In this document: in pieces, positions 43,620 to 52,860 of the stretch | How positions within the stretch are numbered: position 1 is the first letter of the stretch | Layout: the number at the start of each line of letters is the position of its first letter | Notes under the pieces: generated by a model | Database searches by the model: none | Told to the model about the DNA's origin: nothing | The model's input: the letters and a program-made list of their open reading frames with translations, nothing else | Assembly: GCF_038452265.1 (NCBI RefSeq) | Contig: NZ_CP151843.1 | Coordinates: forward strand, 1,178,001-1,242,000 | DNA: 64,000 nt | From: Vibrio diazotrophicus | Lineage (GTDB): Bacteria > Pseudomonadota > Gammaproteobacteria > Enterobacterales > Vibrionaceae | Direction: 5' to 3' | Position numbers and translations under genes: made by a program

Positions 43620-45065
43620 TCAGCTTAAATCGATGTCTTTGCTACCGAAGAAGTAAGTGCTCAGGAAGCCGACAATGTAAGAGATAACCAGACCTGTTAC
43701 GAACACCATCATGCCGGTGAAAATGCCGTGGTGAGAGGTCATCAGAGGAATCGCGACAATGCCCGATGGTCCAAACACCGTGTTCAAGCCCACTGGTAAT
43801 CCTAGGTAAGAGACCAAACCAATGAAGAAGCCGCCAGCTGCACCACCAATACACGCTGTCACGAATGGTTTCACGCGAGGCAGTGTCACACCGTAAATCA
43901 ACGGTTCGCCGATACCCAAGATACCCGGGATAATCGCACCTTTAATCTGAGTACGCAGTACCGCTTCTTTCTTCGCTTTCACATAAAGAGCCAGTGCTGC
44001 ACCAACCTGACCGCCACCAGCCATAGCTAGAATCGGGAACAGAGAGTTAAAACCCTGAGCTTCCATCAGCGCGAAGTAGACAGGAACAAAGCCTTGGTGA
44101 ATACCAAACACTACGGATATCAGGAACAGACCCGCCAAGATTGCAGCGCCAAGTGGGTTGTCATTTAGATTCAAGAATAACCAAGACATGCCTTTAAATA
44201 GCTCACCACCAATTGGCATGATCACCACATAAGTCACTACACCCATGATAAGCAGAGTCACCACAGAAGTTAGGATCATATCCAAATCATCAGGCATATA
44301 ACGACGAACTCTGCGTTCAACCTGAGCACCAACAATTGCAGCCAGCAGAACACCGATGATGTTGCCGCGCGGGTCGATGGTGTAACCGAAGAACTCACTC
44401 ATTCCCGAGTAAATGCCAGAAGTCGCTTCTGGGTTGTAGCCCAACACAAACAATGAAGCGAGAATCGCCCCGTTGACGCCTGAACCACCAAAAGCTTGCT
44501 GAGCGTTGTAACCAATCAGAATACTTAGGAAAGCAAACAGACCTTTACCAAACACCTTCATGTACGCAATCAAGTCGACCATAAACTGGCTAGGATCTTG
44601 CCCAATAACAAAGATTTGCTCTAGCAAAGTCGCAAAGCCAAGCAGCAGACCAGCTGCGATAAAACCTGGGATCAGTGGAGTAAAAATAGTCGCAAATTTG
44701 CTTAGAAAACGTTGCACTGAACTGGTTTGTTTACTTTTAACTTGTTTCTTCTGCTCTGCGGCAATCGAAGATAAATCTTGATGTGCAGGCGCTTCACTGC
44801 CAGCGGTTAAACTGTCAATCAGCTGATTCATCAAATCAGCCGCTTGCTGTGCTTTCCCAGGGCCAAGGATGATTTGGAACTGCTCATCACTTTCGACTAC
44901 ACCAAGCACGCCCGGAATTTGTTTAATCGCAGCTTGCTCAGCAACTGCATTGTTTGCCAGAGTCAAACGAAGACGAGTCATACAGTTGCCGCATTTGCTG
45001 ACATTACTGCTACCACCCACCGCAGAGAGGATCTGCGATATCATTGTTTCGGTAATCTTTGCCAT
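43620..45065 (-). CDS. murP: MurP, N-acetylmuramic acid PTS EIIBC
   Basis: MurP imports N-acetylmuramic acid and phosphorylates it to the 6-phosphate, taking phosphate from the glucose-type EIIA because it lacks its own (family knowledge). The 481-residue protein has an N-terminal EIIB domain with phospho-Cys28 in CGNCMTRLR, a linker, and an EIIC domain of about ten helices with GIGEPLIYGVTLPR. It follows murQ by 27 bases in one operon, which confirms muramate as substrate. The divergent RpiR gene is the likely regulator. Confidence 0.93.
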   Translation of the reverse strand: MAKITETMISQILSAVGGSSNVSKCGNCMTRLRLTLANNAVAEQAAIKQIPGVLGVVESDEQFQIILGPGKAQQAADLMNQLIDSLTAGSEAPAHQDLSSIAAEQKKQVKSKQTSSVQRFLSKFATIFTPLIPGFIAAGLLLGFATLLEQIFVIGQDPSQFMVDLIAYMKVFGKGLFAFLSILIGYNAQQAFGGSGVNGAILASLFVLGYNPEATSGIYSGMSEFFGYTIDPRGNIIGVLLAAIVGAQVERRVRRYMPDDLDMILTSVVTLLIMGVVTYVVIMPIGGELFKGMSWLFLNLNDNPLGAAILAGLFLISVVFGIHQGFVPVYFALMEAQGFNSLFPILAMAGGGQVGAALALYVKAKKEAVLRTQIKGAIIPGILGIGEPLIYGVTLPRVKPFVTACIGGAAGGFFIGLVSYLGLPVGLNTVFGPSGIVAIPLMTSHHGIFTGMMVFVTGLVISYIVGFLSTYFFGSKDIDLS

Positions 45066-45092
45066 AAAAGAGTCCTTAATTAGCAGAGAAGA

Positions 45093-45995
45093 TTATTTAT
45101 CGTTAAGTGCAGCGCGAATAAAACCCTTGTGCTGCTGAAGTTTGGCGGCTGCCTTTTCGGCATCCAGCCCTGCAAGAATCATTAGAATGGCGGTTTTACA
45201 GTGACGACCACATTCGTTGAGTGCTTGTTCCGCTTCTTCACTCGATGCGCCTGTCGCTTCCACCACAATGTTGGTTTGGCGTTGAATGAGTTTGGCGTTA
45301 GTTGCTTCAACATCCACCATCAGGTTGCCAAACACTTTGCCGCTGCGAATCATCGCGCCTGTTGTCAGCATGTTCAGCACTAGCTTTTGCGCTGTACCCG
45401 CTTTCATGCGTGACGAGCCTGTCACCACTTCCGCACCAACAATAGGAAGAATCGCAATTTGCGCCGCGTCTGCCATTACGCACACAGGATTACACGCCAC
45501 AGATACCGTGGTTGCCCCAACTTGCGTCGCGTACTCTAAACCACCCAATACATAAGGCGTACGGCCACTTGCGGCGATTCCTACCACCACATCTTTGTTG
45601 GTTAAGTTCAGAGTTTTTAAATCACTTTGTGCCAAATCTCGGTTGTCTTCTGCGTTTTCTACTGCTTTTAGAATCGCTTGATGACCGCCTGCAATCAGAC
45701 CGACAACCATATCCGGAGATGTGCCATAAGTCGGAGGACATTCACTCGCATCCAGAATACCCAATCGCCCTGAAGTACCCGCGCCCATGTAGATCAGTCT
45801 GCCTCCTTGGGCAAATGCTGCTGTAATCGCATCTACAGCTTGAGCAATCTGCGGAAGCACAGCTTCTACTGCCAGCGCAACTTTTTGGTCTTCTTGGTTG
45901 ATCACTTTCAGCATTTCTGTGGTTGAAAGGGTATCAATCTCAGCGCTTGCAGGATTACGGCTTTCAGTAGTCAATCGACTTAAATCAATTTTCAT
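45093..45995 (-). CDS. murQ: MurQ, N-acetylmuramic acid 6-phosphate etherase
   Basis: MurQ cleaves the lactyl ether of N-acetylmuramic acid 6-phosphate to give GlcNAc-6-phosphate and lactate (family knowledge). The 300-residue protein has a SIS domain with GRLIYMGAGTSGRLGILDASECPPTYG split over two motifs, VVGIAASGRTPYV, and the MurQ segment SSRMKAGTAQKLVLNMLTT. It is the first gene of the murQ-murP unit. Three GGAATAA-based repeats lie upstream. Confidence 0.96.
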   Translation of the reverse strand: MKIDLSRLTTESRNPASAEIDTLSTTEMLKVINQEDQKVALAVEAVLPQIAQAVDAITAAFAQGGRLIYMGAGTSGRLGILDASECPPTYGTSPDMVVGLIAGGHQAILKAVENAEDNRDLAQSDLKTLNLTNKDVVVGIAASGRTPYVLGGLEYATQVGATTVSVACNPVCVMADAAQIAILPIVGAEVVTGSSRMKAGTAQKLVLNMLTTGAMIRSGKVFGNLMVDVEATNAKLIQRQTNIVVEATGASSEEAEQALNECGRHCKTAILMILAGLDAEKAAAKLQQHKGFIRAALNDK

Positions 45996-46034
45996 TCGGT
46001 ATTACTCACTAGGTTTATCTGAGGGCGATTCTAT

Positions 46035-46213
46035 GGAATAAAATATTCCTTTAAGGTGACAAAAATCACAGTTAAGGTTATTCTTTAACCTGTAAAACTG
46101 TGGAATAATTGCTGTCAAAACAATGGTCAACCGTTTTTGAAATAGGAAATATTTACATAAAAACATAGAGATATAATCAAGCAGTATTATTTCTGGTTTG
46201 GAATAATTTATTC
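46035..46213. promoter_or_regulatory. Repeated GGAATAA operators between murQ and the RpiR gene
   Basis: GGAATAAAATATTCC (46035-46049) is a palindrome with 6-bp arms. GAATAATTTATTC (46201-46213) is another with the same half-site, and TGGAATAATT near 46100 is a half copy. One palindrome lies 40 bases upstream of murQ and one 21 bases before the regulator gene, so an RpiR-type repressor could control both directions. The binding protein is an inference. Confidence 0.62.
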
Positions 46214-46233
46214 AAAATAATTGAGTTTATGTT

Positions 46234-47082
46234 ATGTCCGTAAGCAATAAAATCATCGCGAAACGCAGTCAACTTTCTCAAAGTGGTCGTCTGGTGGCTG
46301 ACTGGATTGTTGAAAATGCCGCAAAAGCTGCATATATGACGAGCCAAGAAGTGGCTCATGAAGCACAGGTGAGCCAATCAACGATCGTTAAGTTCACTCA
46401 GCGCTTAGGTTTCAAAGGATACAGTGAGTTTAAGCTTGCACTATCTGAAGACATTGGTCGTAAGCAGGCAATTGCTTCGACACCGCTGCACAGTGGGATA
46501 TTTGCCGATGACCCTCTTGCGGTCATTGCTCAAAAGCTGATCAAAGCCAAAACCGATGCCATGATTCAGACCACCAATGCACTCTCTTTTGATGCCTGTA
46601 ATCAAGCGGCGCAATGGCTGAGCGATGCTCGTACCGTGCAAATTGTCGGGATTGGTGGCTCTGCCCTGACGGCGAAAGATCTCGGCTACAAACTCTTAAA
46701 ATTGGGCATCACAGCCTTAACCGAACAAGACAGCCATGTGCAGATTGCAATTGCTCGAACCCTGACAGAAAAAGATGTGCAGATAGCCATCTCCTTTTCT
46801 GGAGAGCGCAAAGAAATTCTGGTTGCAGCAGAAGCGGCCAAGGAACAAGGCGCAAAAGTAATAGCACTGAGCTCACCCAATAAAAGTAAGCTCAGACACA
46901 TCGCGGATATCACCTTCGATACGATAGCCGATGAAGTGGAAAACCGCAGTTCGGCTATTGCATCTAGAAGTGCGCAGAACGTGATTACCGATCTTCTGTT
47001 CATCTATCTGGTTCAGCTTCGAGATGAAAGTGCCCGACAGATGATCAGTGATATTTCTTCTGATATTCGTCAGATTCTTTGA
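46234..47082 (+). CDS. RpiR-family regulator, probably of murQP
   Basis: The 282-residue protein has an N-terminal RpiR helix-turn-helix (YMTSQEVAHEAQVSQSTIVKFTQRLGFKG split over two helices) and a C-terminal SIS sugar-phosphate domain (VGIGGSALTAKDLGYKLLKLG, ISFSGERKEIL). It is divergent from murQ-murP, so it most likely acts as MurR does in E. coli and responds to N-acetylmuramic acid 6-phosphate. I leave the symbol empty because the sequence could also be an equivalent regulator of a different branch. Confidence 0.88.
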   Translation: MSVSNKIIAKRSQLSQSGRLVADWIVENAAKAAYMTSQEVAHEAQVSQSTIVKFTQRLGFKGYSEFKLALSEDIGRKQAIASTPLHSGIFADDPLAVIAQKLIKAKTDAMIQTTNALSFDACNQAAQWLSDARTVQIVGIGGSALTAKDLGYKLLKLGITALTEQDSHVQIAIARTLTEKDVQIAISFSGERKEILVAAEAAKEQGAKVIALSSPNKSKLRHIADITFDTIADEVENRSSAIASRSAQNVITDLLFIYLVQLRDESARQMISDISSDIRQIL

Positions 47083-47085
47083 TCG

Positions 47086-47649
47086 CTATGTCGAAGGGTT
47101 TGCAGACTTAGCCACAAACATTTGTTTGTAAGATTTGAACTCTAGGTCACTTTCAGTAAGCCCAAACTGACTCGCTAAGTTCAGCAGTTCAACGCGGTAA
47201 GTTTCGAGTTTACTTTCATCATCCGTCATGATGGCAAATTCTGCGAAGTCGCCAATACCGTCCAGTGAATCCACAGTAATATGAAAATTGTCCACAAAGT
47301 AAATGCTGCGCGTTTTCATCGCCTGCAAGCTGACGCGATATCCCAGATTGTGCAGCATGCTCTTCGCGTTGTCGGCATCGGTAATATTGGTCGCTTCACA
47401 TCGGTCTGCTTCAGGGCCTTTGACTATCCATAACTTGATACCTGAAGGCTCCATAGTACGGATGCATAAGCTTTTGTTCTGCGCTTGGAGCTCATTGTCA
47501 GGCGTATCGAAATACCAGTCTCGCTCAGCGTTGTCTTCTAGCATAGTTTCATGAGGAAGCCCCTTGAGAACTTCGAGAAACAGTGCTTTCGACGAGATTC
47601 TGAACTTCAGTTCAACTTCGTATTTACCTTTAAAGTGTTCACTACTCAT
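47086..47649 (-). CDS. cyaB: CYTH-domain protein, class IV adenylate cyclase (CyaB-like)
   Basis: CYTH proteins fold as an eight-stranded tunnel that binds triphosphates. Class IV cyclases make cAMP from ATP, and others cleave thiamine triphosphate (family knowledge). The N-terminal signature ExExK is seen as YEVELKFR, with later CIRTMEPSGIKLWIVKGPE and DSLDGIGDFAEFAI. The frame opens at 47679; the ATG at 47649 gives the usual short lead (187 residues). It is convergent with the RpiR gene, with a 3-base gap. CyaB is the best fit, but the activity is not certain. Confidence 0.8.
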   Translation of the reverse strand: MSSEHFKGKYEVELKFRISSKALFLEVLKGLPHETMLEDNAERDWYFDTPDNELQAQNKSLCIRTMEPSGIKLWIVKGPEADRCEATNITDADNAKSMLHNLGYRVSLQAMKTRSIYFVDNFHITVDSLDGIGDFAEFAIMTDDESKLETYRVELLNLASQFGLTESDLEFKSYKQMFVAKSANPST

Positions 47650-47722
47650 TAGAAATACATCCCTGAAAAAAGAAACCATACTAGCACTTGAGCCTCAACG
47701 ATAAAGCACAAAACTATCTTTT

Positions 47723-48634
47723 TTAACTAGTTAGCCGACTCTGCAGAAAATCGACCAACACTTTTAACTGGTTTGGAATGAATCGAGACTGCGGGTATTG
47801 AGCCACAATTTGTCCCTGATAACGACTGAGTATTTCCCACTCAGGGAACAGTTCTACGACCGCCCCTGACTGAACTAGTTTATCGATTGAGAACTCAGGA
47901 AATATCGAAATCCCCATTCCTCGAAGTACTGCATCTTTGCGAATATGGGTATGATTGACCGCCAGTCGCCCATTGACCGTCACACTGCGGATCGTTTGGT
48001 CTTTACGGAACTCCCACTTGCGGTCAAACGTAGACTCTCCCAAACGAATACATTGATGCTTTGCCAACTCTTCCGGCTCAGTTGGGTAACCATGCTCATT
48101 TAAATATTCTTTACTTGCACATAAAACCAATCGGTTTGTACCTAGCACTTTAGCGACCAAGCCTTCTACAGGCTTTTCTGTAATGTGGATGATCATATCC
48201 ACTTCATGCCCTACCGGATCAATAAAATGGTCTTCGACAACAAAGTGCACTGTGACTTTCGGGTATTGCTGGAGAAAATCCAGAATGATGGGGGACAGAA
48301 CTTGGCTGGAGAAGGCCCTTGGTGCCGCAATCCGAATCTCTCCAGATACTTCATCCTGTGACGAATAAGCAGCATCCGTCGCCAAGCGCGCAGATTTGAG
48401 CATATCAACACACAAACTGTATATCTGCTCTCCTGAACTACTTAAACGCATATTGCGAGTCGTGCGCTCAAGCAGCTTTTTGTTGAGAGAATTCTCCAAT
48501 TTGGCAATCGAACGACTCACCGAAGAAGGCGCAACCCCCAGCCTATCTGCCGCTTTTGAAAAACTGCCCTCTTCAATCACCACCACAAATATCGCCATTT
48601 CCGGCAACAAGGTAATGAGCTTATTCGTGTCCAT
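47723..48634 (-). CDS. LysR-family regulator, divergent from an EamA transporter
   Basis: The 303-residue protein has a typical LysR winged helix (GSFSKAADRLGVAPSSVSRSIAKLE) and a substrate-binding domain with GEIRIAAPRAFSSQVLSPIILDFL. It belongs to the AaeR/DmlR-like branch by its RTTRNMRLSSSG and FPEWEILSRYQGQIVAQYP segments. Its ATG is about 100 bases from the transporter ATG on the other strand, so it probably controls that gene. The inducer is unknown. Confidence 0.9.
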   Translation of the reverse strand: MDTNKLITLLPEMAIFVVVIEEGSFSKAADRLGVAPSSVSRSIAKLENSLNKKLLERTTRNMRLSSSGEQIYSLCVDMLKSARLATDAAYSSQDEVSGEIRIAAPRAFSSQVLSPIILDFLQQYPKVTVHFVVEDHFIDPVGHEVDMIIHITEKPVEGLVAKVLGTNRLVLCASKEYLNEHGYPTEPEELAKHQCIRLGESTFDRKWEFRKDQTIRSVTVNGRLAVNHTHIRKDAVLRGMGISIFPEFSIDKLVQSGAVVELFPEWEILSRYQGQIVAQYPQSRFIPNQLKVLVDFLQSRLTS

Positions 48635-48732
48635 AACGCAAAAATCCTTTGCATATCGTCATATTGTTCCGAATAACGTACTAGTGGATAGTGATTGAGT
48701 CAATTTCGAACTGTTTTAGAAGGAAGGAAACC

Positions 48733-49641
48733 ATGTCTAGCTTAGCCATTAAAACGAGAAGATCGTTTGTTACCATGCCAGAGCTTTTGCTACTGATGGT
48801 TGCGATTGTTTGGGGCACCAGTTACGGATTAACCAAAACAGCCATTGCCTATACCAGTATCTCAATGTTTATTGCTATCCGATTCGGGCTGACGGGTTTT
48901 CTGCTGCTTCCATTAGCTTTAAAAGATTTTAAGCAAGGCAAAAACAGGGACTGGAAAGTGGCAATACCAACAGGTGCTATCTTGGCGCTGATTTTCTTTT
49001 TCGAAGTGTACGGCGTTTCGCAGACGTCCGCGTCGAATGCTGCCTTTCTTATCAGTTTAAATGTGATATTTACCGCCTTAGTCGATAGCCTGCTCAGCAA
49101 AAACAAACCGAGCCAAAGCCTGATGTTGCTGTCGGTGATCAGTACTGTTGGTGTGCTGCTTCTGACATACCATCAAGATTTGGGTATTTCACTCAATAGT
49201 GGCGATCTCTGCATTCTCACTGCCGCCGCTTTGAGAGCCTTAATGGTGACCATGACCAAGAAGCTCACTGACAAAAAGCAGATAACTAACACCACATTAA
49301 CCTGCATACAAGCTTTCGCAGTGGCGGTAAGTGCTTATTTAGTTGGAAGCTTGATAGCGCAAGAGCCGTTATATCAATTCCCTACGGACAGAGAATTCTG
49401 GCTTGTGACTGCATTTTTGGTTCTGTTTTGTACTTTGTTTGCGTTCTACGCACAAAACTATGCGGTGAGGAAGATTTCACCGACCAAAACCTCACTACTG
49501 ATGGGCAGTGAACCACTGTTCGGCGCGCTGTTCTCGATGATGTGGCTAAACGAAACACTGTCAAACATTCAGTGGATAGGTGCAGCTATTTTGCTGTTCT
49601 CGGTATTGGCAGCATCCGTCAACAAACCCAATAAGGTTTAA
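48733..49641 (+). CDS. EamA-family DMT transporter
   Basis: The protein has ten membrane helices in two EamA repeats (LLLMVAIVWGTSYGLTK, then FALVTAF-type second half with PTKTSLLMGSEPLFGALFSMMWLNE). Such drug/metabolite transporters export amino acids or other small molecules (family knowledge). The frame opens at 48691, but the ATG at 48733 follows the strong AAGGAAGGAAA ribosome site and gives 302 residues. It faces away from a LysR gene that likely controls it. Confidence 0.88.
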   Translation: MSSLAIKTRRSFVTMPELLLLMVAIVWGTSYGLTKTAIAYTSISMFIAIRFGLTGFLLLPLALKDFKQGKNRDWKVAIPTGAILALIFFFEVYGVSQTSASNAAFLISLNVIFTALVDSLLSKNKPSQSLMLLSVISTVGVLLLTYHQDLGISLNSGDLCILTAAALRALMVTMTKKLTDKKQITNTTLTCIQAFAVAVSAYLVGSLIAQEPLYQFPTDREFWLVTAFLVLFCTLFAFYAQNYAVRKISPTKTSLLMGSEPLFGALFSMMWLNETLSNIQWIGAAILLFSVLAASVNKPNKV

Positions 49642-49662
49642 AACTTAGAGCTGTCTGTTTCG

Positions 49663-50169
49663 CTATACACTTTGGGACATTCTAATCAGATCCCAGTTTT
49701 TCCCTTTAAAAAAGCGCAAGCCACTGATCGTTTCATAAGGCTTAAAGCCAAGCTTCTCATAGCAAGAGATAGCAGACTGATTGTGAGCGAAAACCGCTAA
49801 AGAGAGTAATTGCGGCCCCTCTGCCATTTTGGCTTTGGCAATGGCCAACTCAAGCATTGTGTTCGCATAACCTTTACCACGGCACGTCGGGTGAATAAAA
49901 ACTCGACATAGCCTTTGTTCGCAATCCGACACTTTAAATAGCTCAATAAACCCCACCATCTCGTCATTCACTACAAATAAAAACGGAGATGGCGCTTGTT
50001 TTCCATAATGTGTTTCAAGCTGCTCAACGGTTAACGGGTATTCGAATTGTGGCCCACCCCAAAGGTAATTCAGCTCGTCTGAATCAATCCATTCCATCAG
50101 TAACGGATAGTGCTTTCGCTCAAATTTAATCAGTTGGGCGTTTGAATGGCGTTGCTGTTCTGTTTCCAT
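49663..50169 (-). CDS. GNAT-family acetyltransferase
   Basis: The 168-residue protein has GNAT motif A as CRVFIHPTCRGKGYANTMLELAIAKA and the later HNQSAISCYEKLGFKPYE segment. It resembles RimJ/RimL-like single-domain acetyltransferases. It is convergent with the EamA gene, 21 bases away, and lies 74 bases downstream of modC on the same strand. The acceptor is unknown, and a link to molybdate is not suggested. Confidence 0.85.
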   Translation of the reverse strand: METEQQRHSNAQLIKFERKHYPLLMEWIDSDELNYLWGGPQFEYPLTVEQLETHYGKQAPSPFLFVVNDEMVGFIELFKVSDCEQRLCRVFIHPTCRGKGYANTMLELAIAKAKMAEGPQLLSLAVFAHNQSAISCYEKLGFKPYETISGLRFFKGKNWDLIRMSQSV

Positions 50170-50243
50170 TTTGCATTCTTAGTCTGTATCCCATATCAGC
50201 CTTACACTATTGCAGTCCAAGCAAAATGCAAGCTGAATAAACT

Positions 50244-51347
50244 TCAAGAAAGCGCGACCGATTTCACTAACGCCCATACCTTTAAGCCTTGAGTTAGATT
50301 CAGCTCATACAGCGATTTTAGGGTAATTTTGGACAGCAGGCGCTGTTGATTTTCCAGCTCTAACACCACCAGCGCCTGCCCATCTTCAGCAAGAGTGGCC
50401 TGAATATCGATAATCGTTGCACGAAAGCGGTTTAGCACAGTGGAGAACTTAGGCTCTTCAAGAGAAAGCCCTACGTCAGATGCCAGAATGCGGCAGCGAT
50501 AAGTGACACCCTGCTCTGCAATGTAGCCTACCGCCCATATGGTTAAGCCGTCACAACCCAGTTCAGTCATCCGATTTTCATGCATCGCAACCACTTTGGT
50601 ATCAAACACACTGCCAATTTCATCGCCGAACAGTGCATCGAATTTAGGGTCAGACATAATGCTGTAGGCACTGCCACTCGCCAGTATCGAACCCTTATCA
50701 AACAACACAATGTGATCAGCGAGTCGTGCCAGTTCTTGCATCGAATGAGTTACATAAAGAATGGGTAAATCCAGCTCGCTGTGTAGACGTTCAAGATAAG
50801 GTAGAAACTCCTGCTTTCGCGCTTGATCCAGAGCGGATAGTGGTTCATCCATCAACAGTAACTTGGGGCTTGTCAAAAGAGCTCGCCCTATCGCAACGCG
50901 CTGCTTTTCCCCACCAGAAAGCTGAGCCGGATAGCGATTTAGCAGCGGAGTGATACCCAGAAGTTGTGTCACTTCATCAAAACTGACGTGCCACTTATTG
51001 GCCGAAATACGTTTTGCACCAAACTGCAAGTTCGCTTCCACCGTTAGATGGGGAAACAGGCCCGGCTCTTGAAACACATAGCCTAAATCGCGCTTATAAG
51101 TAGGCACAAATTGTTGGCTATCACTGCACTGCCACACATCTCCCGCAACAGATACTTTGCCCTGCTCCAGTTTTTCTAACCCAGCAATCGCTCTGAGGCA
51201 GGTGGTCTTGCCGCATCCTGAATGACCAAAGAAAACGGTAATACCCTGCGCTGGTAGAGTCAGGTTGGCGTCTAGGCTGAAATCCGCATAACGAATATTT
51301 AACTCTGCAGTAATGTGCGACCTAGACCTAGAGACGGGCATAGACAT
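50244..51347 (-). CDS. modC: ModC, ATPase of the molybdate ABC transporter
   Basis: ModC powers molybdate import through ModB (family knowledge). The 367-residue protein has Walker A (GHSGCGKTT), the signature LSGGEKQRVAIGRALL and Walker B (LLLMDEPLSALD). From about residue 290 a TOBE/Mop molybdate-binding domain follows (FRATIIDIQATLAEDGQALVVLEL). It starts right after the modB stop (no gap) and is the last gene of the presumed nifUSVWZM-modABC transcript. Confidence 0.96.
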   Translation of the reverse strand: MSMPVSRSRSHITAELNIRYADFSLDANLTLPAQGITVFFGHSGCGKTTCLRAIAGLEKLEQGKVSVAGDVWQCSDSQQFVPTYKRDLGYVFQEPGLFPHLTVEANLQFGAKRISANKWHVSFDEVTQLLGITPLLNRYPAQLSGGEKQRVAIGRALLTSPKLLLMDEPLSALDQARKQEFLPYLERLHSELDLPILYVTHSMQELARLADHIVLFDKGSILASGSAYSIMSDPKFDALFGDEIGSVFDTKVVAMHENRMTELGCDGLTIWAVGYIAEQGVTYRCRILASDVGLSLEEPKFSTVLNRFRATIIDIQATLAEDGQALVVLELENQQRLLSKITLKSLYELNLTQGLKVWALVKSVALS

Positions 51348-52025
51348 CTACCCTAGCCTTTGTTGATGTTTTTGGTTTAACCAATGAATCAGCAACAAAG
51401 CGACAAATGAAAATGCCACTAGCCCGCCAGACAAGATATGCGCATTAAGATATTCCAACGCTTCGACATTGTTATAGATTTCAACCGACATAACCCGAGT
51501 CTGCCCCGGAATATTCCCGCCAATCATTAACACCACGCCAAACTCGCCGAGGGTATGACAGAAGCCCATAATCGCAGCGGAAAACACACCCGGCCACGCA
51601 AGGGGTAAGGTAACGTTGAAAAAAGTGTCTATTGGAGAAGCTCGAAGTGTCGCGGCCACTTCCATCGGTCTGCGACCGATCGCCATAAACGAGTTTTTAA
51701 GCGGCTGAATAACAAAAGGAAACGAATGTAAGGTACAGGCGATGGCAATGCCTGTGAACGTAAAGGGCAGTTGGGCAACGCCAAGTTGATTTAAAGTTCT
51801 ACCAACCCACCCAACCGGTCCCAGCAACAAGAGCAGATAAAAACCTAGAACCGTTGGTGGCAAAACTAATGGCAACATCAACACGGCTTCCACCACACCT
51901 TTCACGCGCGAAGTCGAATGGCAGAGCCACCAAGCGATCGGGACTCCAATCAGCAGCAGTGTCACCATCACAACAAAAGCCAGTTTGAGTGTGGTTGTGA
52001 TGACAAGGGTATCAACAACTAACAT
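51348..52025 (-). CDS. modB: ModB, permease of the molybdate ABC transporter
   Basis: The 225-residue protein has about five membrane helices and the EAA loop that contacts the ATPase (PMEVAATLRASPIDTFFNVTLP, then LAWPGVFSAAIMGF). FCHTLGEFGVVLMIGGNIPGQTR is the ModB-type conserved segment. It lies 36 bases after modA and abuts modC, so the three are one unit. Identity follows from both the sequence and the neighbours. Confidence 0.95.
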   Translation of the reverse strand: MLVVDTLVITTTLKLAFVVMVTLLLIGVPIAWWLCHSTSRVKGVVEAVLMLPLVLPPTVLGFYLLLLLGPVGWVGRTLNQLGVAQLPFTFTGIAIACTLHSFPFVIQPLKNSFMAIGRRPMEVAATLRASPIDTFFNVTLPLAWPGVFSAAIMGFCHTLGEFGVVLMIGGNIPGQTRVMSVEIYNNVEALEYLNAHILSGGLVAFSFVALLLIHWLNQKHQQRLG

Positions 52026-52061
52026 AGCGCTTTGCCTCTGCCTTCAGTGCCGCTCAACCCA

Positions 52062-52826
52062 CTACTGCAAGTAACCAAAACTGGAGACAATTTTCTGCGC
52101 ACGCTCACTTGAGTAGTATTCCAGAAAAGCATTGATTGCTGCTTTATCAACACCGGATTTAAGTATCACCGCTGCCTGTTCAATGGGCTCGTAATCCGAT
52201 ACTGGAACCTCCCAGAATGAACCGCCAATGTGCTGACCGTTTTTAAACACTTGAGATTTAGCCACCATCCCTAATTGCGCGTTGCCTGTAGAAAGGAACT
52301 GAAAGGTAGGATTCAAGCCTTTGCCCATCACGATTTTCGACGTCATGCTCTCCCATAAACCCATTTTGGTTAGCGCTTGTTGAGCCGCCAAGCCATAAGG
52401 TGCAAGCTTAGGGTCGGCGATGGCGAAGTGGTTATAATCACCCAACAACATATGCTCTTTCACGTCATAGTTAACTTGTTTCGACCAGAGCACCAATACG
52501 CCCTTCGCATAAACAAACGGCTCGAAACCTAATCCTTGATTGACTAACTTTTCTGGGCGGACAGTGTCGGCTGCAAGAAACAGATCAAACGGCGCGCCAT
52601 TGACGATTTGGGCATACAACTGTCCCGTAGAACCTGTGCTGACACTCAGTTGAAAACCAGACACTTTGGCAAAGTCATCCACCAGCATTTGAATTGGAGC
52701 ATAAAAATTATTGGCAACCGCTAAAGTGCCATCTTCAGCCTGAACAGAAAAAGAGCCCAAAATCAGGCCAACCAAACCAAATGCATGCAAAATAAAACGC
52801 AGCAAAAAACGATGAAATCCTTTCAT
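52062..52826 (-). CDS. modA: ModA, periplasmic molybdate-binding protein
   Basis: ModA captures molybdate or tungstate in the periplasm for ModBC (family knowledge). The 254-residue protein has a signal peptide (ending near residue 30, SVQAED) and the oxyanion-binding segments VANNFYAPIQML, STGSTGQLYAQIVNGAPFDLFLAAD and IADPKLAPYGLAAQQAL. It starts 34 bases after the nifM stop with no terminator or ModE-type site visible in between, so it is probably cotranscribed with the nif genes. Confidence 0.95.
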   Translation of the reverse strand: MKGFHRFLLRFILHAFGLVGLILGSFSVQAEDGTLAVANNFYAPIQMLVDDFAKVSGFQLSVSTGSTGQLYAQIVNGAPFDLFLAADTVRPEKLVNQGLGFEPFVYAKGVLVLWSKQVNYDVKEHMLLGDYNHFAIADPKLAPYGLAAQQALTKMGLWESMTSKIVMGKGLNPTFQFLSTGNAQLGMVAKSQVFKNGQHIGGSFWEVPVSDYEPIEQAAVILKSGVDKAAINAFLEYYSSERAQKIVSSFGYLQ

Positions 52827-52860
52827 TTATTTATCCTTACCTAACATCAACAACACGGGT

